Shown here: positions 41,185 through 51,032 of the stretch, piece after piece
Position numbering within the stretch: position 1 is the stretch's first letter
How the letters are laid out: every line of letters starts with the position of its first letter
Assembly (NCBI RefSeq): GCF_000429545.1
Contig: NZ_AUCB01000018.1
Location: 1 to 64,000, forward strand
Direction: 5' to 3'
DNA: 64,000 bases
Origin: Arenibacter certesii DSM 19833
Lineage (GTDB): Bacteria; Bacteroidota; Bacteroidia; Flavobacteriales; Flavobacteriaceae
Notes under the pieces: generated by a model
What the model saw: the letters and a program-made list of their open reading frames with translations, nothing else
Told to the model about the DNA's origin: nothing
Database searches by the model: none
Program-made: the position numbers and the translations under genes

Positions 41185-44100
41185 ATGAACAATAAGATCA
41201 TAGAGTATATAAAGACGGAAATTGCCATGGCACCATTGGAAGATCTTGGACCAAACGAAAACCTTTTGGAAAGCGGAATCCTTGACTCTATTGGTATGGC
41301 TAAACTTATTGAGTTTCTAGAGGCGGAATTTGAAATTAAGGTTCCAGCAGAAGATATGAACATGGAAAATTTTATGTCTGTAGAAAGCATTGTTCAATAT
41401 ATCTCTAACAAAAGGTCCCATAATAAACTGCAAAACCAGATTAGCAATACGTTGTTAGACTTATCACAGGCACAAATGTCCCTTTGGGTGGGACAACAAT
41501 TAAATCCAGACGTTCCGCTTCACAATACCGCCTATGCCTTTAAATTGGATGGGGCACTAAATGTGGATACCTTTAAGGCGGCCTTCTATAAGGTAATTTC
41601 CCAAATAGATGCCTTTAGAACCATTTTGCTTGTAGGGAACAACGGGGAGCCCAAGCAAACCGTGTTGCAACGTATGGATTACGACCTTGAGGTAGTTGAA
41701 TTTCCTGCAGATACGCCGTCAAATATAGTAGAGGAATGGCTACAACAACGGAGCTTAAGACCTATCGATATATCCAAATGTGTTTTTGATTCCGTGCTGC
41801 TAAACCTGGGCGAAGAGAAGTATATTTGGTTGCTGAATATGCACCACTTGGTAACCGACGCCGTCTCCATGGCGCTAATTTATAACCTTACCCAGAAATA
41901 TTACGGAAATATCAAAACTGGCACCAGGGTAATGATTGCTGATTCCCCAAGCTTTCAGAACTATATCCAATATGAAATATTAGAACAACAAAATTCAAAA
42001 AACGATAATAGCAAAGCCTACTGGGCCAATAAAGTAAAAGAATTAAAAGCGGTACCAAAACTTTATGGTGTCCATAACAATTTTACAAATACCGAATCCG
42101 CACGAGTGGTCCTACCATTAGGTGCTGAACGCTCGCAAAAACTGAGAAAGTTGTCTCAACAACCAGAAATCCGTGGGTGGACATCACATGTAACACTTTT
42201 CAATATTTTCCTAACAATACTTTATTCGTACCTCTATAGGGTAAGCGGACAAAGGAAGTTGGCCATTGGGGTGCCCAACCATAACCGGATGACCAAACAG
42301 TTTCAGCAAACCGTGGGATATTTTATTCAATTTTTTCCTATGGTTACGGAAATTCAAGAAGAGGACACCTTCATTACCCTGCTGAACAAAGTGAAATTAG
42401 AGACCAATGACTATTTAAAAAATGCCATTTCCGGATTAGTAACCCCTGAAATAAACAAAAGTTTCCATACTATATTAAACTATATTCCCAACAGTTTTCC
42501 TGCATTTAATGGAATCCCACAAAAGACCATGTGGATCTTTAACAACCATATGGAAACTACTCATAATCTACGTTGTCATGTCACCGATTTTAACAATACG
42601 GAAGAATTTGAAATTCTAATGGATTTTAATCATGCTGTTTTTAATGCCGATCTTATTTCCAATGCCCCCACTCATTTCCTTAACCTTTTAGATGCCTTCC
42701 TTGAAGATTGCTACCAACCATTGGACAAACCTGGACTAATTAGTGAAAAAGAAAAAAAGGAATTGATAGGTAACCCAATAAAACCGTTTGAAGGTTATAG
42801 ACCTATTATCCAGCAATTTTCGGAAACCGCAACTTCTAATTCCAACCAAACTGCATTACATTACAAAAACGAACTTTATACCTATGCTGACGTTGACCAA
42901 AAATCCAATCAACTTGCCGCTTTTTTAATCTCCAAGGGAATTAAGGAAGGGAAACGGGTAGCACTTTATATGGACCGAAGTCCTGAGTATATTATTGCCG
43001 TTTTGGCGGTGCTTAAAACCGGAGGAACATTTATTCCGATACCATCGGACCAACCCACCCAACGCATCGGATATATTCTAGAAAATTCAGAAGCCCACCT
43101 TATATTGTCCAACAGCCGATTACAACAAAAATTACCCGTCAATTCTGTTGAAACCGTAATCCTGGATAAAAATGCCGCTTATTTAAATCAACAGAAGAAA
43201 GAAATAGGGAACATAGTGATCGCTAGTAAGAGTATCGCTTATATTCTGTATACCTCCGGATCTACCGGAAATCCTAAAGGGGTACTTATTTCCCACGGGG
43301 CCGTATATAATTATATGGAATGGGCTAAGAAGGCTTATGCCATGGAGAAAGGGTTTGTATTTCCCCTATTTACCTCCATTGGCTTTGATCTAACTATAAC
43401 CGCCACTTTTCTACCATTGATTACAGGAGGAGAACTAGTTATTTATAAAGAAAGTCATCATGGTCCTGATATCTCCATAATGGAGGTCCTACAGGAGAAT
43501 AAAGTAAATAGTATAAAACTTACTCCTTCTCATTTGGCTTTATTACAGGGAATGGACTTATCAAATTCTAAAATTAGATTAATGATTGTTGGTGGCGAAG
43601 ACCTTAAAACCGCCTTAACTAGGTCCATACAAAACGGGAATGGCGGTTCACTACGGATGTACAACGAATACGGTCCTACGGAAGCAACAGTAGGTTGTAT
43701 AGTAGCCCAATATGACAAAGCTAAACATCTTGGTTCATCGGTTCCTATTGGACACCCTATCTATAATATGGATGTTTATATTTTAGATGCCCGTCATAAT
43801 CTGGTTCCCAATGGGGTTACCGGTGAAATATATCTCAGTGGCGCCAGTTTGGCGGAAGGATATGTTAATTCGCCACGGATGACCGAAGAGAAATTTGGTC
43901 CCAATCCTTTTGTAAAGGGCACAAGAATGTATCGCACTGGAGATTTGGCCAGAAAAAACAGCTCAGGGGAATTGGAATACCTTGGAAGAGTGGACGAACA
44001 AGTAAAACTTAGGGGTTTCCGGATAGAGCTATCCGATATAGAGGCCAATATGATAAAGCATCAAGGGATACAAAATGCTGCTGTGGTACTCATTGAAGAG

Positions 44101-45582
44101 GAAAAACCGATTCCTGAAAATGAAGTTATAAATTGTACAGCATGTGGACTTCCCTCCAACTATCCAAATGTAGATTTCGATGAAAATGGTGTTTGCCATA
44201 TTTGCAACGCATTTAAAGGGTACAAGCAGCAGGCGCAACGCTATTTTAAGACTGAGAACGAGCTAAGAGACTTATTGACCTCCAAACGTGGCAATAGCCC
44301 TAATTACGATTGCATATCTCTTCTTAGTGGAGGCAAGGATAGTACTTATGTATTGGCCAAACTTATAGAATTAGGACTTAAAGTACTGGCGTTTACACTT
44401 GATAATGGCTATATCTCCGATCAGGCCAAGCAAAATGTAGACAAAATTGTCACCAAACTAGGGGTAGATCATATTTATGGGAACACCCCACATATGAACC
44501 GGATATTTGTAGATAGCCTGCACAGACACAAAAATGTATGTAATGGCTGTTTTAAAACTATATATACCTTAAGCAGTAAAATTGCCTTGGAGAAACAAAT
44601 TCCCTTTGTGGTAACCGGACTTTCACGTGGACAATTTTTTGAAACTCGCTTGACAGAAGAGCTGTTTTGGGACAAAAATATAGATGTTGCCACTATAGAT
44701 CGCACCATTTTAGAAGCCAGAAAACTTTACCATCAGGAAGAGGATGCCGTTAAATATTTATTGGATGTTGACGTGTTTAGTAAAAATGAGACTTTTGAAA
44801 AAGTTCAGTTCGTGGACTACTATAGGTATAGCGATGTAAGCTTAGAAGAAATGCTCGTCTTCCTTAAGGAAAAAGTAGGATGGGTAAGACCTACTGACAC
44901 AGGTCGCTCTACAAACTGCCTAATCAACCAAGTAGGTATCTATGTGCATAAAAAGCAGAAGGGATATAGCAACTATTCCTTTCCCTATAGCTGGGACGTG
45001 AGAATGGGCCATAAAACGAGAACAGAAACCTTAGAGGAAATCAATGAGTATATAGATGAAACCACAGTAAAACGGATCATGGATGAAATTGGTTACCAGG
45101 AGCCCAATGAAAGTGAATTGGGTAAAAAACGGTTAATGGCCTATTATTCCGGAGATCAAATATTAGGATCCAAGGAGTTATCTACTCATTTGATGAATGA
45201 ATTACCAGATTATATGGTGCCCACACATTTTAAGTATATGAAAGAGCTGCCTTTGACCGGCAATGGGAAAGTAGATAAACGTGTACTTAGAGAACTTAAC
45301 AGCTCGCAGTTAGAAATGGATGTCCCATATATTGCCCCCGAAGGGGAAATAGAAGAACTTTTAGCGGGAATTTGGAGAGAGGTCCTAAATTTAAAGCAAG
45401 TAGGATCTCAGGACGATTTTATCGCCTTGGGAGGTCATTCCTTGGCAGCTATTAGGGTTACGGCGAGAATAAATGAGGAAGTAGAAATGAATTTCCCTCT
45501 GAACAAAATATTTGAGCTCCCCACCATTGCAGAATACGCCAATTATATAGAAAAAACATTATTAACTCTTATGGAAGAATAG
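41185..45582 (+). CDS. NRPS ACP-C-A-T with an ATP-pyrophosphatase inserted in the A domain
   Basis: 1465 residues from ATG at 41185 (a GTG at 41128 would add 19). The N-terminal carrier domain has ESGILDSIGM. C has HHLVTDAV (Ala in place of Gly). A has YILYTSGSTGNPKG, NEYGPTEATVG, YRTGDLAR and the final TGNGKVDKR. Its pocket reads Asp-Leu-Thr-Lys-Ile-Gly-Glu-Val-Gly, one residue from the asparagine code DLTKLGEVGK. Between A8 and A9, about 44110-45120, lies a ~335-residue insert: CTACGLP ... CHICNAF knuckle, LLSGGKDSTYVL (PP-loop), CNGCFK, then VTGLSRGQFFETRL. This matches N-acetyl sugar amidotransferase/ATP-PPase enzymes. The last domain is T with LGGHSL, Ser1419. It probably loads Asn and alters it. 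The histidine-rich gene starts 1 base later. Confidence 0.9.
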   Translation: MNNKIIEYIKTEIAMAPLEDLGPNENLLESGILDSIGMAKLIEFLEAEFEIKVPAEDMNMENFMSVESIVQYISNKRSHNKLQNQISNTLLDLSQAQMSLWVGQQLNPDVPLHNTAYAFKLDGALNVDTFKAAFYKVISQIDAFRTILLVGNNGEPKQTVLQRMDYDLEVVEFPADTPSNIVEEWLQQRSLRPIDISKCVFDSVLLNLGEEKYIWLLNMHHLVTDAVSMALIYNLTQKYYGNIKTGTRVMIADSPSFQNYIQYEILEQQNSKNDNSKAYWANKVKELKAVPKLYGVHNNFTNTESARVVLPLGAERSQKLRKLSQQPEIRGWTSHVTLFNIFLTILYSYLYRVSGQRKLAIGVPNHNRMTKQFQQTVGYFIQFFPMVTEIQEEDTFITLLNKVKLETNDYLKNAISGLVTPEINKSFHTILNYIPNSFPAFNGIPQKTMWIFNNHMETTHNLRCHVTDFNNTEEFEILMDFNHAVFNADLISNAPTHFLNLLDAFLEDCYQPLDKPGLISEKEKKELIGNPIKPFEGYRPIIQQFSETATSNSNQTALHYKNELYTYADVDQKSNQLAAFLISKGIKEGKRVALYMDRSPEYIIAVLAVLKTGGTFIPIPSDQPTQRIGYILENSEAHLILSNSRLQQKLPVNSVETVILDKNAAYLNQQKKEIGNIVIASKSIAYILYTSGSTGNPKGVLISHGAVYNYMEWAKKAYAMEKGFVFPLFTSIGFDLTITATFLPLITGGELVIYKESHHGPDISIMEVLQENKVNSIKLTPSHLALLQGMDLSNSKIRLMIVGGEDLKTALTRSIQNGNGGSLRMYNEYGPTEATVGCIVAQYDKAKHLGSSVPIGHPIYNMDVYILDARHNLVPNGVTGEIYLSGASLAEGYVNSPRMTEEKFGPNPFVKGTRMYRTGDLARKNSSGELEYLGRVDEQVKLRGFRIELSDIEANMIKHQGIQNAAVVLIEEEKPIPENEVINCTACGLPSNYPNVDFDENGVCHICNAFKGYKQQAQRYFKTENELRDLLTSKRGNSPNYDCISLLSGGKDSTYVLAKLIELGLKVLAFTLDNGYISDQAKQNVDKIVTKLGVDHIYGNTPHMNRIFVDSLHRHKNVCNGCFKTIYTLSSKIALEKQIPFVVTGLSRGQFFETRLTEELFWDKNIDVATIDRTILEARKLYHQEEDAVKYLLDVDVFSKNETFEKVQFVDYYRYSDVSLEEMLVFLKEKVGWVRPTDTGRSTNCLINQVGIYVHKKQKGYSNYSFPYSWDVRMGHKTRTETLEEINEYIDETTVKRIMDEIGYQEPNESELGKKRLMAYYSGDQILGSKELSTHLMNELPDYMVPTHFKYMKELPLTGNGKVDKRVLRELNSSQLEMDVPYIAPEGEIEELLAGIWREVLNLKQVGSQDDFIALGGHSLAAIRVTARINEEVEMNFPLNKIFELPTIAEYANYIEKTLLTLMEE

Positions 45583-45583
45583 C

Positions 45584-46066
45584 ATGTTAATTGGGTTTAA
45601 AAAAGGCTTGAAGCCATTCATCTTTAAATACCTAGCCATTATTATGGGGCTTTGTTATTTACTGAACCCAGTCCGCCAACATTTCCTTCCTGTTTTCCAT
45701 TCCTTTTCTCACCAGCTAGAGTTGCCTAATTACCTCATCCCCCACTCCCACTTATCCAATTATCAAGAGGTACACAGAAATCACGACACGGTTACAGAAG
45801 ATTTTCCCCATGAACATGCTATTTTAGAAACGGTTAATCTCTTGTTCAGTACGCAGGAAGATAACAAACAATCCCAAGATTTGTTTTTATTCACCATAAA
45901 ACTATGCATACTTCCATCCTATACAGGAGTATTAAAATCCAAAACCCGTATAGTTGAAACTAACGGCAACTATAATATGAATAGCAAAAGCAGCAAAAAG
46001 GGGTTTGTAACGATATTGATAAAACCTCCTTTATTTTCCGGCCCCAATATTCTTTGGCTTTCCTAA
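45584..46066 (+). CDS. Histidine-rich small membrane-anchored protein
   Basis: A 160-residue protein with one N-terminal membrane segment (FKYLAIIMGLCYLLNP) and, downstream, a His-rich stretch (HSFSHQLELPNYLIPHSHLS ... HRNHDTVTEDFPHEHAIL) with about ten His in 60 residues. This is suited to binding zinc, copper or nickel. It lies between the synthetase and the TonB receptor, so a periplasmic metal-relay role is likely. No family is recognised. Confidence 0.65.
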   Translation: MLIGFKKGLKPFIFKYLAIIMGLCYLLNPVRQHFLPVFHSFSHQLELPNYLIPHSHLSNYQEVHRNHDTVTEDFPHEHAILETVNLLFSTQEDNKQSQDLFLFTIKLCILPSYTGVLKSKTRIVETNGNYNMNSKSSKKGFVTILIKPPLFSGPNILWLS

Positions 46067-46363
46067 TCCTTGTCACCGTTTTTTGGCATGGCATATCGAT
46101 TTCCTATAGTACCTCCCAATTGGCATCATTTGTTCCCAAAAATCTGGGCAATGTAGCTGTTTACAATATTTTCTATAAACAGACTATTGCCATGGTGTAC
46201 CCCAGGGACAACCCTTGATTATAACCAGTGCTGAATTTTACTTGGGTGCCATCGGAATCATTCCCTCCTTCTCAATGGCTATCAGGGAGCAAAAGTTTAA
46301 AAAACCCTGTCTATGATGGGCGTATCCGTGGATGCAGAAATTACATTATATAAAATACAGACC
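46067..46363 (+). other. Region between the His-rich gene and the TonB receptor
   Basis: An overlapping frame gives SLAFLILVTVFWHGISIS and continues to FYKQTIAMVYPRDNP before a stop, which looks like part of a membrane protein, but it has no start and is short. It may be the decayed end of a neighbour gene. No other feature. Confidence 0.3.
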
Positions 46364-48595
46364 ATGAAAAACTATATACTATGTTTCGTAGCCCTCATGC
46401 TATTTGGAGGTTTAAGGGCACACGACCTAAATGGGTCAATACTTTCCGAAAACCATGTACCTTTAGATGGTGTAGGGGTTTACAACAAGACTACCGGCGG
46501 GTATACTTATTCCAATGTATCGGGCTATTTTGAACTAGACGATATTTCCGTTGGGGATATCATTTACTTTTATAGCCTTGGTTATCAAAACTATAATTTC
46601 ACCATAACGGAAAATCAGCTGGATGGAACCATTAAAGTAATCCTCAAAGAATCGGCCGTATCTTTAGACCAGGTAATCCTGGTCTCCAAAGTCAATGCCT
46701 TGAGTCAATTTGTACATGTAGATGTAATGGCTAACCCTGTTAAATCATCACAGGAAATATTACAAAAAATACCAGGCCTTATCATTGGTCAACACGCCGG
46801 CGGCGGCAAGGCAGAACAGATATTCCTAAGGGGATTCGACATTGATCACGGAACCGATATCAGCATAAATGTAGATGGGCTTCCCGTAAACATGGTTTCC
46901 CATGCCCACGGGCAAGGCTATGCCGATATGCATTTTATAATTCCCGAAACAATAGGCAATATAGATTTTGGAAAAGGAGCCTATTATACCGAAAAAGGCA
47001 ATTTTAATACGGCCGGATATGTGGATATTAAAACAAAGGATAAAATAGCGGACAATTTGTTTTCATTGGAGGCCGGTATGTTCAATACCATCCGCACCAT
47101 AGGCATGTTCAAAATTACTGAAGGCGATTTCAGCAATGGCTATGTGGCTTCGGAGCTGGTACTTTCGGATGGTGCCTTTGATTCCCCTCAAAATTTTAAT
47201 CGCATCAATATAATGGGGCGCTATAATTACAACAATCGGGAAAATCAAGAATTAAGCCTTACCATATCACACTTTCAGAGTAAATGGGACGCTTCCGGAC
47301 AAATACCGCAACGTGCCATGGACCAAGGGATTATAGATAGGTTTGGTGCAATTGACGATACCGAAGGAGGCAATACTAGCAGGTCTAACTTCTTAATAAA
47401 CCATAAAAAATTAATGGACGAACATTCTTTCCTAACCACAAAGGCATACGTATCTAAATATGATTTTGAATTGTTTTCCAATTTCACGTTTTTTTTGGAA
47501 GACCCCATTAATGGGGATCAAATAAGACAAAAAGAGAACAGGACCATAATCGGGACAGAGACCAAATATGCCCATTCTGTGCACATAGGTGACCATGATT
47601 CCCAACTAAAGTACGAAATGGGAATTGGTTTTAGATATGACGATGTAAATAAGGTGCAGCTTTCCAGAACTAAAAACAGACAAGAACTATTGGAGCGTTT
47701 GGCCTATGGAAATATAGATGAGCTAAACGGCTACGGTTTTTTCAACCTCAATTATAAAAGAAACAAATGGACTATAAACCCTGGCCTTAGGATAGATTAT
47801 TTTAAATTTGATTATGAGAACCTTCTATCTGAAACCTATGATAATAAAAGTGAGAACAAGTTTTTTATAGGACCTAAACTTAACATTATCTATGCCCCCT
47901 CTAAAAACGTACAGTTTTTTGGGAAAACAGGTATAGGGTTTCATTCCAATGATACTAGAGTAGTAACGGCCAATAATGGGAAAGAAATACTCCCAGCGGC
48001 CTATTCGGCAGATTTAGGTGCAATAGTAAAACCGTTGGACAAATTAATGCTGAATGTAGCATTTTGGACACTCTTTTTGGAGCAAGAATTTGTATATGTT
48101 GGCGATGCCGGAATTGTGGAACCCAGCGGGAAAACAAAACGCATGGGAGTGGATTTTGGCCTTCGCTATCAATTTGCAGATTGGCTTTACTTCTACGGGG
48201 ATATCAATTACACTTATGCCAGGAGTACGGAAGAGCCAGAAGGGTCCGATTATATCCCCCTATCCCCAGACTTAACCTCCTCGGGAGGAGTTTCTTTTCG
48301 GGATTTAGGTAATTTCTCGGGAGGCATCAATTATAGGCTGATAAAAAATAGGCCCGCCAATGAGGATAATTCCATTGTAGCTAAGGGATATACTGTAACA
48401 GATATGAATCTCAATTACGCGTTTAAGAATTGGACCTTCGGTTTAATTATAGAGAATCTATTTGATACGGAATGGAACGAAACGCAATTTGCGACCGAAA
48501 GTAGGTTGCAAAAGGAGACAACTCCTGTAGAAGAAATTCACTTTACCCCTGGAAATCCCTTTTATCTTAGAGGAAAGGTGTCAGTTAAATTCTAG
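46364..48595 (+). CDS. TonB-dependent receptor, metal/metallophore type
   Basis: 743 residues from ATG at 46364 (MKNYILCFVALMLFGG; signal peptide). An N-terminal carboxypeptidase-regulatory-like domain (HDLNGSILSENHVPLDGVGV ...) is followed by the plug, with FLRGFDIDHGTDISINVDGL and SHAHGQGYADMHF, then a 22-strand barrel ending LRGKVSVKF. The His cluster in the plug is like that of receptors in zinc, nickel or copper uptake loci. Placed after the NRPS gene and the His-rich protein, it probably imports the metal complex of the cluster product. No terminal aromatic signature other than Phe at the end. Confidence 0.85.
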   Translation: MKNYILCFVALMLFGGLRAHDLNGSILSENHVPLDGVGVYNKTTGGYTYSNVSGYFELDDISVGDIIYFYSLGYQNYNFTITENQLDGTIKVILKESAVSLDQVILVSKVNALSQFVHVDVMANPVKSSQEILQKIPGLIIGQHAGGGKAEQIFLRGFDIDHGTDISINVDGLPVNMVSHAHGQGYADMHFIIPETIGNIDFGKGAYYTEKGNFNTAGYVDIKTKDKIADNLFSLEAGMFNTIRTIGMFKITEGDFSNGYVASELVLSDGAFDSPQNFNRINIMGRYNYNNRENQELSLTISHFQSKWDASGQIPQRAMDQGIIDRFGAIDDTEGGNTSRSNFLINHKKLMDEHSFLTTKAYVSKYDFELFSNFTFFLEDPINGDQIRQKENRTIIGTETKYAHSVHIGDHDSQLKYEMGIGFRYDDVNKVQLSRTKNRQELLERLAYGNIDELNGYGFFNLNYKRNKWTINPGLRIDYFKFDYENLLSETYDNKSENKFFIGPKLNIIYAPSKNVQFFGKTGIGFHSNDTRVVTANNGKEILPAAYSADLGAIVKPLDKLMLNVAFWTLFLEQEFVYVGDAGIVEPSGKTKRMGVDFGLRYQFADWLYFYGDINYTYARSTEEPEGSDYIPLSPDLTSSGGVSFRDLGNFSGGINYRLIKNRPANEDNSIVAKGYTVTDMNLNYAFKNWTFGLIIENLFDTEWNETQFATESRLQKETTPVEEIHFTPGNPFYLRGKVSVKF

Positions 48596-48753
48596 GTTAA
48601 ATATGGTAGGAGATTATTCTAGAAATGTTAATGGTAAAGCAGGAATTGCCCTAACACTAAATCGATTGACCGTCACGCTGACGATAGCTTAACAACAGTT
48701 GAAAAATAGAGCACTGTTAAATTAAAGATACTACTTAACTTTTAAATAAGAAT

Positions 48754-48790
48754 AAAAATGGCTGTCCAGCATAGGTGGACGGCCATTTTT
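48754..48790. terminator. Bidirectional terminator
   Basis: AAAAATGGCTGTCC pairs with GGACGGCCATTTTT (one G-T pair) with A and T tracts on both sides. It lies between the convergent TonB receptor and subtilase genes, ending transcription from both. Confidence 0.75.
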
Positions 48791-48824
48791 AATGCATACT
48801 ATTTCTTAAAAACTTACAAATCAA

Positions 48825-51032
48825 TTATAAGCCTACCCTATCCCACAGTTCTGGTCTTATTACAAAGGAAAATCCCCCCGTCACCGTCCAAGCAATACCA
48901 AACCAAGTTGAATCGGTGCCGGACCACCTGCGGATTTTTATAGTATATGTTTTTCCCGGTAGACCTGTAAATTCTGCAATCTCATAACTATTATCCCAAG
49001 AACCACTGTAAGCAACCTGTGTTCCATTTTCATCATATATCTTTAGATCTAAGTCTACTTTTAGTTTAGACATATACCAGCTAATAAACAAAAACGACGA
49101 CTTGGTGGCTTTTGATGTCCACGCCAATGCCACCTTTACCTTTCTAGGACCATAACGGTAATTAGGTACAGATATCTTATAGTCGAAAGTGGACAGTTTA
49201 TCGTTACCAAAATTTGATGAGGTAAGCAGACCAACATCCCATCCCCTTGAACTTGGAGCTGAATTCACCGATTTTTTATTTAAAGCTATAGTACTACCTT
49301 CAGCAGCATTTACCGCACCAGCACCATCCAAAGCATCAATACCATTACTAACATCTTGCCACCAGGTATTACCGGTGATATTTTTGGTTGCACTGGCAAG
49401 GAGTATTGCCCTACACCCTTCTGGCCAGTGTTTCAGCATTGTATTTCTTCCCTGTAAAAGCGCTGAAACTCCAACCACTGCTGGAGAGGCCATACTGGTT
49501 CCACTTTTTATAATTCCATCAGCAGTTACCCCAACGCCATTTGCGCAAATTTCAGGTAGCTCGCGGTCTCCATGAGAAGAACTTGGATTTCTAAATACGG
49601 AGCTGCCCGACATTGCAGAAGCATCGTCATTATGATTTCCTACGGATAGCGTATTATACCCTTTATGATTCACGTATTCACTACTAGGTGGATTAATATT
49701 ATCTGAATCTCCATTCCAGAAATTACCAGCTGCGTGAACAATTAGTGGATATGGATACTTCGTTGCAAGGTAATCTCCGTAAATATCATCACTAGATAAT
49801 GTACTGGATCCCGGTTCACTGGACCTATGAAAACTTTGATTGATTACAGTACAATTTTTATCATTAACCGCCCAAGTAAGCGCATCCCTATCATAATCAT
49901 TGGCGGAAAATAAGCTACATCCCGGAGCATGCCCATTAGGAGTATTGGATTCGTTGTTTCGAATTATGGCGTGTACATTTTGAGAATGATCGGATGTAGA
50001 CGGATTATTTTTAAATTTCCCTGCTATAACAAGATTAGAATTGCTGGTAGGCCCATTTTCCCAGACGGCTACTTTTACACCACTACCGACTTCACCATTG
50101 AAATGAACCACGTTAGAACCGGCTATGGCAATAGAATTTTCAAGGTCTTCAATACCTTCAGTTTCGTGAAGTAATATACCCGCAACCAACTTATTGGAAG
50201 TTAGCTCCCTAAGAACAGAAGTTTCAACCTCTGCCGTTATCAAAGGTGCCAATTCGTCAACCTTTACAACTTTAATATTGACTTTCAGTGATTTACTAAA
50301 CTCTAGCGAACGCTTATGCATTTCTCTTTGTTCTTCTTTTGCCCGTTTCTCAAATGATTCTTGGTGGCATTCATCTTGGTTCCGATCAGTAGGCAAAGCT
50401 TCAGATTCCTCAAACTCGTACCAAATATCTACGAGGATAGTTTTAGGTGGATTTTTAGAATGGATTAAGGAGTAAAGTGTTGGATGTAGTTTCCCGAATT
50501 TTGAATTCAGTTTTTTTCGATGATCCTCAAGAATCTTTTCTCCATCAACCGCTTTTCCATTATGGTCAAATTCCAATGAAACTGGCTTACCGCTTTTACG
50601 ATCGGTAGCTTTAAAAAATTCCAAATAATTTGTGTCTTTAAATTTGTAATTACTTAATCGTTCAACACCGTTTTCCACTAGCTTTATCCTTACAAAACTA
50701 CCAATGATCAAGCGGTTATCGATCTCCGCTTTAGTGGCAATAACTGTGAATGGAATCTCCATAGCATCACTTAATTTTTGTGATTTTGAATTCGATATTG
50801 GCTCAATCACCAATTTATGTTGCCCCGGTGATAATCCTTTTTCTGAAGTCCATCTATAACCATCCCTTTTTCTCGTAGGAGTCACTTTTCCGTCAATACC
50901 TTGCACACCTATACTTCTTATAACCACATCCATATCTGCATTTGATGGCACAATGAACTCTATTGACGCATTTGTGGTTAAAATCTCATCTCGTACTAGA
51001 TTTACCCGTACTTTGTTTTTTTCATTTCCCAT
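48825..51032 (-). CDS. Subtilisin-like (S8) protease with Glu for Asp
   Basis: A 735-residue protein. Catalytic motifs: VAVWENGP with Glu325 where Asp is expected, DHSQNVHAI with His349, AAGNFWN (oxyanion Asn) and SGTSMASP with Ser513. The first ~300 residues include a charged helical stretch (QESFEKRAKEEQREMHKRSL). A C-terminal beta domain (about 600-735) follows. No signal peptide is visible, so it may act inside the cell. The Asp to Glu change could retain or reduce activity. Its position beyond a convergent terminator separates it from the metal cluster. Confidence 0.8.
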   Translation of the reverse strand: MGNEKNKVRVNLVRDEILTTNASIEFIVPSNADMDVVIRSIGVQGIDGKVTPTRKRDGYRWTSEKGLSPGQHKLVIEPISNSKSQKLSDAMEIPFTVIATKAEIDNRLIIGSFVRIKLVENGVERLSNYKFKDTNYLEFFKATDRKSGKPVSLEFDHNGKAVDGEKILEDHRKKLNSKFGKLHPTLYSLIHSKNPPKTILVDIWYEFEESEALPTDRNQDECHQESFEKRAKEEQREMHKRSLEFSKSLKVNIKVVKVDELAPLITAEVETSVLRELTSNKLVAGILLHETEGIEDLENSIAIAGSNVVHFNGEVGSGVKVAVWENGPTSNSNLVIAGKFKNNPSTSDHSQNVHAIIRNNESNTPNGHAPGCSLFSANDYDRDALTWAVNDKNCTVINQSFHRSSEPGSSTLSSDDIYGDYLATKYPYPLIVHAAGNFWNGDSDNINPPSSEYVNHKGYNTLSVGNHNDDASAMSGSSVFRNPSSSHGDRELPEICANGVGVTADGIIKSGTSMASPAVVGVSALLQGRNTMLKHWPEGCRAILLASATKNITGNTWWQDVSNGIDALDGAGAVNAAEGSTIALNKKSVNSAPSSRGWDVGLLTSSNFGNDKLSTFDYKISVPNYRYGPRKVKVALAWTSKATKSSFLFISWYMSKLKVDLDLKIYDENGTQVAYSGSWDNSYEIAEFTGLPGKTYTIKIRRWSGTDSTWFGIAWTVTGGFSFVIRPELWDRVGL

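Noticed and set aside
46067-46260. A small membrane-protein gene between the His-rich gene and the receptor
   Set aside because: The frame is hydrophobic but has no start and ends early; it was recorded only as a possible remnant.
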